Of a DNA stretch of 64,000 nt, positions 48,621 to 60,965 are shown one piece after another. Location of the stretch: positions 28,656,842 to 28,720,841 of the forward strand of contig NC_089232.1 of assembly GCF_963924675.1 (NCBI RefSeq). Reading direction: 5' to 3'. Each line of letters begins with the position of its first letter. Within the stretch, counting starts at the first letter, position 1. The translations under genes were made by a program, and so were the position numbers. This stretch comes from Phocoena phocoena (taxonomy: Eukaryota; Chordata; Mammalia; Artiodactyla; Phocoenidae). The notes beneath the pieces are model-generated. The model worked only from the letters and a program-made list of their open reading frames with translations, searched no databases and was not told where the DNA came from.

Positions 48621-51600
48621 TTATTTCAAACCACAGTGTATATCTAGGGAAACATTAAAACCATTTGCCCATTTTCTACAAGTTTAACTAAAACTAGATA
48701 ATATAATCTAATTTTATTTAACTGAGCACATGTAGTCTGCAACACATCACAATAAACTGAAAGAAAATCAACAAATGAGGGTATTACTATCAACCACTCT
48801 GCACTGTTTTTCCTCAGTATATATATTGTGAATTCCATATGTGGTACTTGACTCTTTGTCAGAGAGTGAGGGTGTCAGTGTCATTTCTTAAATCAAATAT
48901 TAGTAACTTAGTTTTTTTGTTTTTTTAAGATGAAAACAAATATAAGTACTAATGTATTGTTTTTGCATAACCTTCCAGGTAGACACCGCCCCACTCTGGA
49001 GACGATCAGTCTAACTGATGTAGAACAGTTATGTGCCACAAATCTGTGCCCGTTAGTGTCCACTCTGATAGAAATCAGTGATACAGCATGGCAGTCTTGC
49101 CACGGTACTAGACTAAGCCTTAGAGTCCTTCTCAGTGGACTAAGCCAGCAGTGATCTAGGCCATCTTTCACAAATGGATCATAGATGGCACATGGGATAA
49201 AATGTGGCTGTTATTCTGGTTATAAGAGATTAATTGTACTTGTGGAAGAGGTAGAATATTCATATATTTTGTAGTTGGCATTTGGGGAAGATCTTATCAA
49301 CAGTATGTTTGTGTTTTGGGGGTTTGTGTGAGGAACTTGGGGAGATAATGGCCTTCCATCTCTGTTTTAGTAATTGTCTTTTTTGTTTAATCATCAGTGG
49401 TAACTTTCCTTTGGTTTCCATATTCAAAGAAACTTTAATAATATTTTAATATATTGAATATTTTAAACTTACATTTAGATAGGAGATGAAAACAAGTGTT
49501 TATGTCTAATATATGAGGTTTGTTTTAATCCTTTGTTTCTACAAAACTCAGTTCATAGTTGAAGTTTCCTGATATATGAGAGTTTGCTGATGTGAGTTCT
49601 TTAGCTTTTGATATATGATTGTCCTATGGTACTGCTGGAGTTTTGTGCTTTTACTAAAGAGTTTACTGCTTGAAAAGCATTGTTAAAATTCTGGTGTACT
49701 CACAGCTGCTTCTCTTATAGTGTGCTTTTCTGTGTCTTGGTGACTATGGAGAGTGCTTCTTCCATGCAGCCAGCAGGATTAACAAATAGCCAAGCTGAAC
49801 CTAAAGCATTCAACCTTCTTTCCTGCTTTGACCCCATAACCTCTCTTCTGGTTGGCAGTGTGCTGGTGTTGACAGTTCTCCTGGTTCAGCCAAAGGTGAA
49901 AGATAATTGCTTGTGGAGTAGCGGCTGGGATGGTATGTGTTTTTGCAGCAAGCACCCCCACCCCCGTCCCCAGGCAAAGCTTTGGATCTGGTGCACATTT
50001 CAAAGCATGTGTTAAACTTTATGTGATACTGATTAAAATAGAGGGCTCCAGGGTGAATTGGCAGAGCCCCACAACTGCATCTGCCAAATGACATACAGAG
50101 AAATGTCTTGCTACAAATGGAAGGGCTGAATTCTATCTCAGCAATATGTAAGCCCGCAGAAGGAAAGGTGACTCTGGGCACGAGTACATACACAGCCTGT
50201 GGAGCATCCAGGATTCTTTAGTAACTTCTTTGTTCCTATGGCATTTTAACAGGAATGAAAGCCTTTTTATTTTCCTTCTCCTTTAAACAACAACAGCAAA
50301 ATCCACATGGAAATAATAGTTCATATTACCATGTCCTTCACTTCGCCATTCCCACTGAACATTTATTAAAAACCTAACTTGGACTAAAGACAGAGGTGGA
50401 AGAACTATCTACCTTCTGAAGCTAGATTTATGGGTCTTTGGGATGAGATTTATGAATGTCATTGTTGAAGGAAGCAAACTTTTACAAAGCAGGTAAGTTT
50501 GTGTCCAGAGGTTTTTAGGTTCACTATCTCCTCAGGATTTCTTTCTAAAAAGAAGTATGTATTTTTATCTTATGTGTAGAGCAACACTTCCCCAGAGGGA
50601 ACATAAACAACATTAGTATCTCAGGTCACATTTCCTTAGACATCTTGCCCTACTTTTATGAATTAGGATAGAGAGACCATCAGTTCTTTCAAGAGATTTA
50701 GACATTTTGTTAGGAAAAGGTAAGGAATTTAGAGGAGTAAGAAGGGTAAGTGGCACACATGCAGGAATAAAAAACGAAGAAGGAGAAAGAATTGAAGAAA
50801 TCGGTAGAAAGAGGAGGGTGAATAAAGAGATCAGTCAGGCTTCTAATTCATGGGTGAATCAGAGGGAACAAATATTAGGGATTACAAAAGGTGGAGTGGG
50901 TATGAAATATCAACAAAAAGTAGCCACAATTATATCGATTTATGGATTTAAATAACCCCACTAGACATTGATGTATTTCATCACATTCATTCCCTGCTCT
51001 AGAGAATGAAGAATTGTTTGATCCTTTGCAGTATCCTTTTGTTTCTCAGAATGGCCCAAAAGATGGCTTTGGGGACTTAGTATAGGACTTTGTTATCACC
51101 CAGGTTATATTTGAGGTGGGGAAGCATAAGTTGAACAACTTCACAGGCAAAGAAAAGCACTGTGTAGAGCAGATCCTGGGTTGGGAAAACAAATACATTT
51201 TATTGTTCAGAACTTGCTTTTATAAACTCTATATAAAAAACAAACACAAAAAAAGCAAACACTATACATATGGATATATTTCAGTTTTCCAGGTGAGACC
51301 ATCAGATCTGTTTTTCTTTTAAGTGTTTTCTATCATGTATCCTATTTCTTTGTTAAATTTTGTCCTCCCCTCCTCCTCATGCTTCTCCTCCTTTGTACTC
51401 TTTCGAAACATGGGTGGAGAATATGCAGGGAACAGAAAGAAAATGCTGGCTGTTTGCCTACTATTTTGGAGCTTTTGTTGAATTTCATACAGTTTCTTTG
51501 TTTTCCTCTGGTATTAAAGCTCACTGTTTCAGTCATGAAGATACTTATTTCTAAAGAGTATTTTCCACAAAACTTTTATTTAAGAGTGGTTTGGGGTTGG

Positions 51601-52103
51601 GAGATTGATAATCTGTTTTTCTCTTTGCTAGAGTTTTGGTAGGGTCAAATAGGATTTGCCCTGAGGATATTAGTATTGACTTCATGTAAAAGAAGTGTGA
51701 AACCTAAGATTCCAGTTAACTTCCTCTCCTGGGCTTTTGTAGCATATTTTGCACAGGGAGAAAAATGCAACTGGAATGTAGTTAGCCACCAATCTTAGTG
51801 AATGCCATTTCTTTCCAAGGATCATCTTAGAGTTTCACTGGGTCAGTTACTAAATGGAAGGTTCATTTTATGTAAAGTAATCTTAATTGATAAAGAATTC
51901 TATGAAAACAGAAGAGGAAGATTCTACACACTTCTTTGTGTAGTCAGAGTTGTAAAACAGAAGGAAGAATAATAGAAAAGGAATATGGAACTTGTTAGTA
52001 ATCACATAGTATTCTCCTTATATAACACATTCATTTCACTATTTTATGTGTCAAAGATTATCCTTATTTAGAAATATCTCAGAATTTGAATAGTTTTAAA
52101 GAA

Positions 52104-52162
52104 GTCAAGATTAATATCGAGTGCTTACCCAGTTCCCACAATTGTATAACGTCAAGATTAAT
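52104..52162. other. Duplicated 12-mer flanking a locally templated insert
   Basis: GTCAAGATTAAT occurs at 52104-52115 and 52151-52162. The 35 bp between them include a 21 bp block (52124-52144) identical to 52988-53008, 864 bp downstream; with flanks, about 30 bp match with two mismatches. Confidence 0.85.
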
Positions 52163-53544
52163 AGCTTTACACTTCATTTATTATTTCAGTCAATAAATAC
52201 CTATTGAGTGTGTATTAAAAACAAGTCAGTTTAGTTTGTCAAATAGTGATATTTGCTATGCTGAGAAATCAAGCGGGGAAGGGGGAAGGTTTAGCTGTTT
52301 ATTTTGAGATTGGATAAGGTGTTCTGTCCTTTAGTGTTCTATAGCTACTTAAAAATTAATTTTTGTATTTTCAAGATTCGTTGCCTCTTCACATCAGCCA
52401 AAACTCATTATCTTGTTAGAGTTTAGGCTATCTTTGGGGGGCAGCACTTAATGCTTCTGCTTCTTCAGTAGCCCAGATTCTGACTATAAGCAACTATTTT
52501 TAAGTAAATTGGTATAAAATTTTGTATTTGTCCGTGTTTTTCATAGTACCTTTGGCTAGTGTAAAGCCAAATACAACAGCAGGTCACCAAATAATAATAT
52601 CCAATTTTTAAAAAAGAAGTACTTGAAACTTTAAAGAAGTTCTTATGCATTATAAATTTATATATTAGGTGAAAAGTGGATTTGGATGTATTTCCTCTTT
52701 TTGTTGTAGTTTTTAGATGGTTGGTAGACACGTTTATGTTGTACTATTTTATTTCAGGGCTGAAAAGTTTCAAACCAATCAGTCTTTTGGTTGATACTTA
52801 CAGTTTTTACTTTTCTGCTCTTTAATAGGGTTTTTGAGATGGATTTGTTGAACCCCTTGAAGTGCCTTCAATATTTTGCCCTTGTGTGTGTATGTGCATT
52901 ATCTTGGTTCCTAACTTTCATATACTCTCAAAGCAGTCTGTGTATCAGTCCAGGTTTAGTCAGAGGAGTAGAACCACTAGGAGAGTACTTACCCAGTTCC
53001 CACAATTGCATATATCAGTCCCTAAGCAGAGCTGTTATCTTTGTGCCTGATGCTGGAGTTTGAAATCCAAAGGGAAGGTAGTCAGGAAGGGAAAGAAGAT
53101 ATAAAATAGGGGAGAGCAAAGACAAGCTGGAGCTCACAGGTACGAGCTGGAACCCAGGAGAATGGACTGAAACCCATTAATTCTGGCTGCTTTTGATTTT
53201 GATGATCTGCATATACTGCAGGAGAAATGGTGCCCTTCATCTTGGAGCTAAACACACCTGGCCTAGGAGGAGCCGAAGGCAGGTCGGGGGGAAAGTGGAG
53301 TAACTGGCAGGTTTGGCTGCTGTCCTGTGCCAACAAGCTTAACTAGCAGATAAGTGTAACATGTGGGAGCTACAAAATGGCTGCTGCTCCCTTTCCACTC
53401 CCTACATCTTGCACAGGAATATCTTTTGTGCCTCACCTTAACTAGAAACACATAGGGAGGGCAACTGGGGGACATGTAGTTTGGCCTAGCCAAGTCGACT
53501 CATTACAACTATGTGTCTGTTTCCAGGACAATTAAAAACCATTA

Positions 53545-53760
53545 CTCTGTAGCAAGGGTTGGAACTACAGCATATGGGTGGACCACCTGTTTTTTTAAGT
53601 AGAGCTTAATTGGAACACAGCCTTGCTAATTTGTTTACATGTTGCCTACTTTTGTGTTGCCAAGGCAAAGTTGAATAGTTGCAGTAGCCACTGTATGGCC
53701 TGCAAAGCCTAAACTATTTACTATCTGGCTATTTAGGAGCAAGTTTACTGACCCTCCTTC
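53545..53760 (+). mobile_element. hAT-type MER DNA-transposon relic
   Basis: 'CTTAATTGGAACACAGCCTT', 'AGTTGAATAGTTGCAGTAGC', 'TGTATGGCCTGCAAAGCCTA' and 'TATTTACTATCTGGCTATTT' form the same family as 2842-3010 but retain the second half. Confidence 0.75.
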
Positions 53761-54130
53761 TGTGGGAACTAAGGGATTCTTTGGATCCCAGAGGACTCAT
53801 ATCTAGAAATGCTTCTCAGAAGCTCTAGAACATTTGTATTTATCCCTAGGAAGCCTTGCTAGTTTATATTTTCTTTTTGCAAGCATTCCTGTTAAAATTT
53901 TGTTTATCTTTACCCTTGCATTTTTAAGTTGTCTGAAATGTTAATCGGAAATAGAATAAAAGTTATTTATAACATATTATCGATTGACATTCTTTTTAGA
54001 GCTCTATACATTTAACTGCATATTCATCATAGTTTTTCTATAAGTTTTATAGCTAAACTGTATTGTGTGTTAATTTTTTTTTCCTTTTTAGTGTGATCCC
54101 TCAGTTTATAGTTAAATTTCTTAAGGTAGG

Positions 54131-54581
54131 TGTATTAGTTTCCTAGGGCTGTTGTAACAAAGTAACACAAATAAGGTGGCTTTAAAAAAAACAGAAATTC
54201 ATTCTTTCACAGTTCTGGAGGCTAGACGTCTGAAATCAAGGTGTGGGCAGGGTTGGTTAATTCCTTCTTGGGGCCTTAGAGAGTCTGTTTCATGCCTCTC
54301 CTAGTTTTTGGTAGTTGCCAGAAATCCTCGGCATTCCTTGGCTTGTGGCAGTATAACTCCAGTTTCTGCAACCTTCATCACATGGCATTCTCCCTGTGTG
54401 TCTGTGTCCCTTTTCCTTTTCTTATAAGGACACCAGTCATATTAGATTAAGGCCCACCCTGATGGTCTCATCTTAACTTGATTATGTCTGCAAAGAGACA
54501 CTTTCCAAATAAGATCATATTTACAGGTTCTGGCAGTTAGGACTTCAACATGTATTTTGGGGGGACACAATTTAACCCACG
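54131..54581 (-). mobile_element. MLT1-like MaLR (ERVL) LTR relic, inverted
   Basis: On the + strand it begins TGTATTAGTTTCCTAGGGCT and ends GGGGGGACACAATTTAACCC. Internal blocks 'CACAGTTCTGGAGGCTAGAC', 'CTTATAAGGACACCAGTCAT' and 'ATTAAGGCCCACCCTGATGG' match the inverted MLT1-type LTR. It is a solitary, non-coding LTR. Confidence 0.8.
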
Positions 54582-56291
54582 AAAGTAGAATTTAAGTTCA
54601 TTGAGTGCCTGGCATGCCCTTCTTAGCAGCTTTCTCTGTATTGTCATGCCACAAGGAATGAGCTCTAAACACACCAGAAATTTTTAGCATAAGAAACTTT
54701 GTAGTTTATGAAAAACGGATAAAAACTAAGTAGGTATAACAGGCTCTATATTAAGAAACTCAGGCTAATACAGTATACACAAAGATGTCATATTGATTAA
54801 AAAGACTGATTCATGATTTGTTACTAGTGTTCATCAACAAGCTGTGCCTGACTTCAGTCAACAGATCAATAGTAGTCATTGACATTTTTTGTGTGACCAT
54901 TAAGTACAAGGACTTATATTAGGTATTGTCAAAAGACTCAAAAGAAAGAATCCCTTGAGAACCTTTTCAGGGAAGGTGAATTGATGTATGATCAACTAAT
55001 AAAACTATTGAGGCAACTTGGGAATAAAGGAATGATTCGGTTAGTTTAATTTAGAAAATAAGATACTCTTTATTTCTTGTCTCATGGAAATGAAATTATT
55101 GGAATATGCATGGGGATATGAAGAAAGCCATTTGTTAACTTGTCATTAGTTAATTATAATGTTGCTCTTCTTGGCTATCATGTACCCAGATGGTACTCAA
55201 ATGATGAAAAGTTTACTGATGATATGAAACATCTGTTTAGAGGTTACTGTTGACTATTTTTGTGAAGTAGGTCAGTGTTTTTTCCTTCTCTGCCTTAGGC
55301 TGTGGGGAAAAGCAACTTCTCTGGGCAGGCTGGCTATAGAACTTGATAATAAACTGATTTGAATTGAAGGTTTAATTCCTGGGTTTTAATAAACCACCTC
55401 TGCCCCCCTGGCACAAAGATTTCAAACTTGTATAACAGGTTGTCTTGGCAGAGTCAGAGCTAGAATGAGAAGTTAGGCAGTATTCCCTTGGATGTCTTAC
55501 ATGTGTTTTGGGCAGACAGTCTGTTTAAGACTGTCCCGGAAATCTCAGGGACACTTAAGCAGCACCTAGCTATGTCCCCTATTTGTCTGGTACATTATAG
55601 AACACATGTGCACAATTGTGCATACTTAAACTGGGATAAGGTGATCAGATTGCAAGGAGAGACATTGGAGCCCCTGGGAGAAACAAGCATGTGCATAAGG
55701 ATCCTGGCACAGTGAGCCAGACTTTGGTACAGGACCTGAATATTAGAAAGAAGCATTGATCCAACCATTCTGACCTAGTCTTCTTCCTAACCTTGCTCTA
55801 GAGCCGAGCAGTTGTATACCTTAGGATATGAAACTTTAAGATTATATCATTAGGATTCCCAGTTCTTCTACTGTGAGGTACCCATCTTTAAACAAACTAG
55901 ATATTAAAAGAGAAGGCATTTCTATAAAGAATAGAGAGACTCCTACAAAGTGGACTGTGAGTGAGAGTATGAGTGGCAACTGAAGTCTAGCCACTTTGAT
56001 AAGTGAAGTTTTTGAGCCATTGGGTTTAGAGATATAATATCTTTAGAATAGCCTAGTAGGATACTTCAGTTAATGGGCTTAGGGGACATTCAGGTTGCAT
56101 TTACCTTTCAGAGTTTTAATGTTGCAGCCAGGTATACTTTTTAGTTTTTGTTACTTAATTGTGAAATAAAGTAATGGACCTTTCTGGCCAGCTAGCTGCT
56201 CTGGGCTAAAATTCTAAGAGCTGGGAATTGGCATAATGTGAATGTGAAAGTTAGCAGGCAGTATGTTTTGAAAGTTTAAAATGGGTGCCAT

Positions 56292-56567
56292 ACGAGAGAG
56301 AGTCATGGTCATATATACACTAACAAACGTAAGGTAGATAGCTAGTGGGAAGCAGCCGCATGGCACAGGGATATCTGCTCGGTGCTTTGTGACTGCCTGG
56401 AGGGGTGGGATAGGGAGGGTGGGAGGGAGGGAGACGCAAGAGGGAAGAGATATGGGAACATATGTATATGTATAACTGATTCACTTTGTTATAAAGCAGA
56501 AACTAACACACCATTGTAAAGCAATTATACCCCAATAAAGATGTTAAAAAAATAAAATAAAATAAAG
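56292..56567 (+). mobile_element. 5'-truncated LINE-1 tail, same subfamily as the 5.8 kb element
   Basis: Only 276 bp of 3' UTR: 'GAGAGAGTCATGGTCATATA' through the G-rich tract (56401-56431) to AATAAAGATGTTAAAAAAAT. A perfect 10 bp duplication, TGGGTGCCAT, is at 56282-56291 and 56568-56577. It aligns closely with 12845-13113. Confidence 0.95.
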
Positions 56568-56590
56568 TGGGTGCCATGAGTTTAGCTTTT

Positions 56591-56666
56591 AATTTCACCT
56601 TAATTTACTTTTGGACCTTAATTTAAATTTGGACCTTAAATTTCACCTTAATTTACTTTTCGACCT
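56591..56666. repeat. Short tandem duplication, period 48
   Basis: The 28 bp unit at 56591-56618 is repeated at 56639-56666 with one mismatch (GGACCT against CGACCT). A partial third piece (TTGGACCTTAAATTT) lies between. Confidence 0.85.
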
Positions 56667-57199
56667 AATGTATCACGTTGTTGATTTAGACTCATTTTCT
56701 CGTTGGTGAAGTAGGGGTGGTTAATGGTTACCATACAGAGTGATGAGGTTAGTATCATTAACCAAAATAATGTACAGCTTTGACTAGATAATTTTGTAAA
56801 AGTGCTTGATAATTTTGGGACCCCATCACTTACTACTAAGTTATTAGCTTTCTAAAAGACAGTTAAGAAAAGGATTCAAGAGTGAACTTCCAAGAGACAG
56901 TGTTTTATATTGGATAAGATAGTGACACAAATAAGCTCAGTTATCATGATGGATGTAGCAAATACAGTTGTGCCCTGTTTATATCCCTTTAGACCTTACG
57001 CTTTCAGTGTGTGCCTACTGAACCTCCAATTCCAGCACCTGCATTTCTTTGCCTAAGGGTTTTCTTTGGATGCCAGAGACAGGGAATTAATGCCACTCCC
57101 CCCACCCCGACGTCCCTGGTCCCAGTAGCCCTCAATCAATAACTGATGGAAGTTGGTGTGTAAATACGTCAACTCCCTTGACCATCAGGTGGGAGGATG

Positions 57200-57232
57200 G
57201 TATAGAATACTTCTGAGGCAAGTATTCTATAC
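57200..57232. other. Perfect 13 bp inverted repeat, 7-nt loop
   Basis: GTATAGAATACTT (57200-57212), loop CTGAGGC, AAGTATTCTATAC (57220-57232). All 13 pairs are Watson-Crick. No known repeat end was recognised around it. Confidence 0.9.
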
Positions 57233-58697
57233 TATATCTGAGTACTCCACGGAATTAAGTTTCAGTTGACCTAACTTGCTTGATAATAGACCCTTTATTG
57301 GCTTCTTTCTTTTCATTGTCTCACTTCTTCATGTCCCTACTAATCCTTCCCGGTGTCTTCTCCCAGATAAATTCCTTGGACTGAAAAGCTTGTCTCTGGG
57401 GGATCTTAAAATAAAACAATAATCAACAGCAATGAGAAGTCTGGACCCTGTTTCTATACATACTCAGCAATAAATGTGAGTTTCTAGTAGATCCAAGACA
57501 AAGCATACTTACATAGCCACTTAACTCCAACTCCCATTGAAGTTGTTCCCTCTTCTCTTCCCCCCACCTGTAGGGTGATCTGGATGGACAATTTCTCTGG
57601 GGAGAAACTTTCTTTGTCAGTATCTTTTGGTGATTTTTTTTTTTGGGGGGGGTTTGCTGGTCAAATTATCCCAAGTAGGAGCTTCTAGAATCCTTCTTGC
57701 TTGCCAGCATTTTAAAGAGTCTAAGTGGGAGGAAAAGATTGGGGATCTCAACATTTAGTAAGTAAACTCTCATGCTTAATCTCCCATTTTCAGAATGATT
57801 CTTATGTTCTCAATTGTGACAGCTATTCCCCAGTCCAGAGACTTTCTAGCCTTTTGCTGTGATAAGGGAAGGATAGGTGGTGCCCAGATGAATTTAGAAA
57901 GGGGAATCTGAGAGTCTAATTGCTTCTTAAGCATACTTTCAACTAAGCCTATTCAAGCTTCATTTTCTACTCTCCCTTCCAGAGATACCTAGTGCTACTG
58001 ATATGGTGCAAGTCAGGCTGCCACTTGGTTTTCCCCATTACTTACTTTGTCTGGTTACCAACTGGGCCCTCTACTTTCCAGCTTCCAGCATTTTGTTGCT
58101 GTTGGTTCTTCTGTACTCTTTGATTTTTGTACGTTTATGCCTTTTAAAAAAAAAGGCTGTTCAGTTTTATTTTAGTGGAGTTTTGAGGAAGGAGTTTAGC
58201 TCAGTGCATGCTCAATCTGCCATCATAGAAGTTAGTTTTCACTAAAGAAAATATAATAAAAGAAGGCTGTACAGCCAGCAGTATTGAATAAAATGGTAGG
58301 TTGTGTATAGTGCCCCAGTAGTTAACAAATTATATATTTCTGAGCATCTGAGGGAAAGCATTCCAAGCGATTATTTCTTTTCGGACTATTCATAAAATGC
58401 TCTTGAGTAAGAAAAACACAGAAGTGAAAGCTGGGGAAGAAACTAAGATCTTACAGTTATAGTGGCATGGGATATGTGTTCTCTATTTGTGTAGGATATT
58501 TGTGCTGAGTTTCACTGTTTGGGATGTACTTACGTATATTGTACAGGGCCTCTTTTGTAGTCGGAAGAAATGACTATAGCATTAGTACTTATTTACTGTT
58601 GCGTATATGAGAAATTCAAAGTCTTTAAACATAAATAACTTAGAGAGTTTGGTTAATTTTATTGATGGGGTGAATAAAGAATTCAGAATCTTGCTTT

Positions 58698-58737
58698 GGT
58701 TACACAGAAGTCTCCAAACAGGTTACACAGAAGTCTC
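58698..58737. repeat. 17 bp direct repeat, period 23
   Basis: GGTTACACAGAAGTCTC is at 58698-58714 and 58721-58737. Confidence 0.95.
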
Positions 58738-59036
58738 TAATCCTTCATTTCTGAAACCTGGACTTTTTCAGATACTACTCCTTGGCAAAAAAAATCTGTG
58801 CCATATGCATAAATTGTTTTACTTTAGTAGGATTATCAGATCATAATTGTACTTTCTAAGATACCTGTTGACTAGTACTTTTTCCCTAAGAGAATATCTT
58901 TCTTCCATCACCCATGGTATTGTCTGTTTTATTCTATTTTAGACTGTATTAACTCAGTGAATTTTGTATGTGGCATATTTGTTAAGTTACAGAATTCTGT
59001 GGGTGGTTTTTCTATCATGACTCTTTTGTCTCTTAG

Positions 59037-59350
59037 ACTTAAAAGCCTGAGCCTTCCTCAGGAAACCCACTTTCCAAAACTTCAGCTCCAAGTGTGATGG
59101 AACTTAAAGAAAAACTCTTGGCTGAGTTTGAATGCTGAGAACCAGCTAAGTGGTTTTCTCTGTCTGGAGAAAATTGGAAAAAGGGAATTATTAAGCCCAG
59201 CAAATGTAGTTATTGATGGAAATGCTGACAGACTGGTTCTGCTTGGTGCCACTGTTGTAAGAAGTCAATCAATATTAGATGTATTGTAAGAGCTGCTGCT
59301 TATGTACAAGTTGTGTCTTGTAGACCTTGTCACACATAAATAAACCCCTT
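59037..59350 (+). other. Candidate alternative 3' terminal exon or unidentified retrocopy
   Basis: After TTTTTCTATCATGACTCTTT-TGTCTCTTAG (59006-59036), a good acceptor, comes a stretch that is less T-rich than the surroundings and ends at AATAAA (59338-59343). Spliced to exon D (phase 0) it would add one codon (ACT) and stop at TAA. An open frame also reads 'MELKEKLLAEFEC' up to a TGA near 59140, which could instead be the end of a retrocopied gene that I do not recognise. Function not established. Confidence 0.3.
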
Positions 59351-60029
59351 CAAAAAATGTTAAGTGATCTCTATAAAAAACATTTATTTTGTTCTCTGTC
59401 TTAAGCCAAATTCTTGTTGTTTATGGCTTCCTGTACCCAACAGTTCCTGATTGTCTCAAAAAGCAAAACATGTCCTGCGTGGATTAAGCTGCTGAAATGC
59501 CTTTCAGGCATTGTTTATGAGTCTGTGCTCTTTATTTTCAGAGAGAAAGTGAATACTTTAATGTCTTCCATATTCCATAAATCTGTCCCATGCTGCAATT
59601 CAAAGCTGTGTGTGTTTTTGTTAGAAGGTACTTCTGGTTGTACTTAGGGAAGAAAAGCTGCCTAAGAACGTTAGTGAGTATTTGGGTGGTGGTGGCAGAC
59701 TCCCCTAAAGAGGATTTGTACTGGTTGAAAGTGCTCTTGATTTTTTAGCTCAAGAAAGAAGTCACCAAAGGTGCTGTTACAGTTAGTAGTAGTGTAGAAG
59801 CTCTTTGATTGCTTTGCACCAGTGAGTTTCCTGTTTGGCTCATCCTTTGGGACTGGTCTTCCCTCCAGGCATGCTTGCTGATTTACCACTTTGACTCCAC
59901 TGCTAAGTAGCATATTGAGTGTGCCTGTCTAATGGTCTCAGTAGAGGGAAATTGGACTTTACTTGCCCCCAAATAAGGCTGTCTATCTCTGGAGACTGAG
60001 CAAAAAGTAATTTGAGTTGCAGGTCAAAG

Positions 60030-60965
60030 TTTACTTTTTTCTTAACATTTTATTTTGAAAAATTTCACACATGCAGAAAAGCTGGAAGAATTGTACAGTT
60101 AACACCCATATTTACCCACCACCTAGACTCTACAGTTAACATTCTACAATACTTGTTTTGTCATCTATCTATTATTCCTCAACCCATCACATCTTTTTTT
60201 ATGCATTTCAAAGTAAGTGTGAAACATCAGTACACTTAATCTCTAAATACTTCAGGATGCATAACATTAGCTAGAGTTCAGTATTCATTTGCTTATTCTT
60301 TTTGAGGTAAATTTAAAATACCATAATATGCACAAATTTGAAGTGAGTTTTTGATAAGTATATCCACTTGTTTAACCTAACCCCTATCAAGATATAGGAC
60401 ATTACCATCTCCCTAGAAAGTTCTCTCATGCTTCTTTCTGTTCGGTCCTCTACTGTTTTCTCCCCAGAGACAACCACTTTTTCCACTATAGATTAATTTT
60501 GCCTGTTGTAGAACTTGATATAAATGGATTCATACAATATGTACTCTTTTATATAAGGCTTCTTTCACATATAATGATTTTGAAATGCGTTTATATTGTT
60601 ACATGTTTAAGTAGTTCATTCTTTTTCATTGCTGAATTTTATTCTTTTACATCAATTGAACAGTGTTTATTCATTCTCCTATGGATGGAGGCTCAAGATG
60701 TTTCTGTTTTTGGCTATTATGAATAAAGGTACTCTGAACACTCTTATAAGTCTTTTGTGGACATGTTTCATTTCCCAGGGTAAATATACCTGGGAGTGGA
60801 CTTCTGGGTCACAATTTTATGAGAGACTGCCAAACCTTTTTGCAAAGTGGTTGTTCCATTTTACATTCTATTAATATGTGAAAGTTTCAGTTGCTCTACC
60901 TCCTTGCTAACATTCGTTGTGGCCAGTCTTTTTAATTTTAGTCATTCTGATGGGTGTATAGTATT
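60030..60965 (-). mobile_element. Old L1 (inverted)
   Basis: 'TTTCACACATGCAGAAAAGC', 'GTTAACACCCATATTTACCC', 'CAAGATATAGGACATTACCA', 'TAAATGGATTCATACAATAT', 'GAGAGACTGCCAAACCTTTT' and 'TTTAGTCATTCTGATGGGTG' follow an old inverted L1 3' part. Confidence 0.75.
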
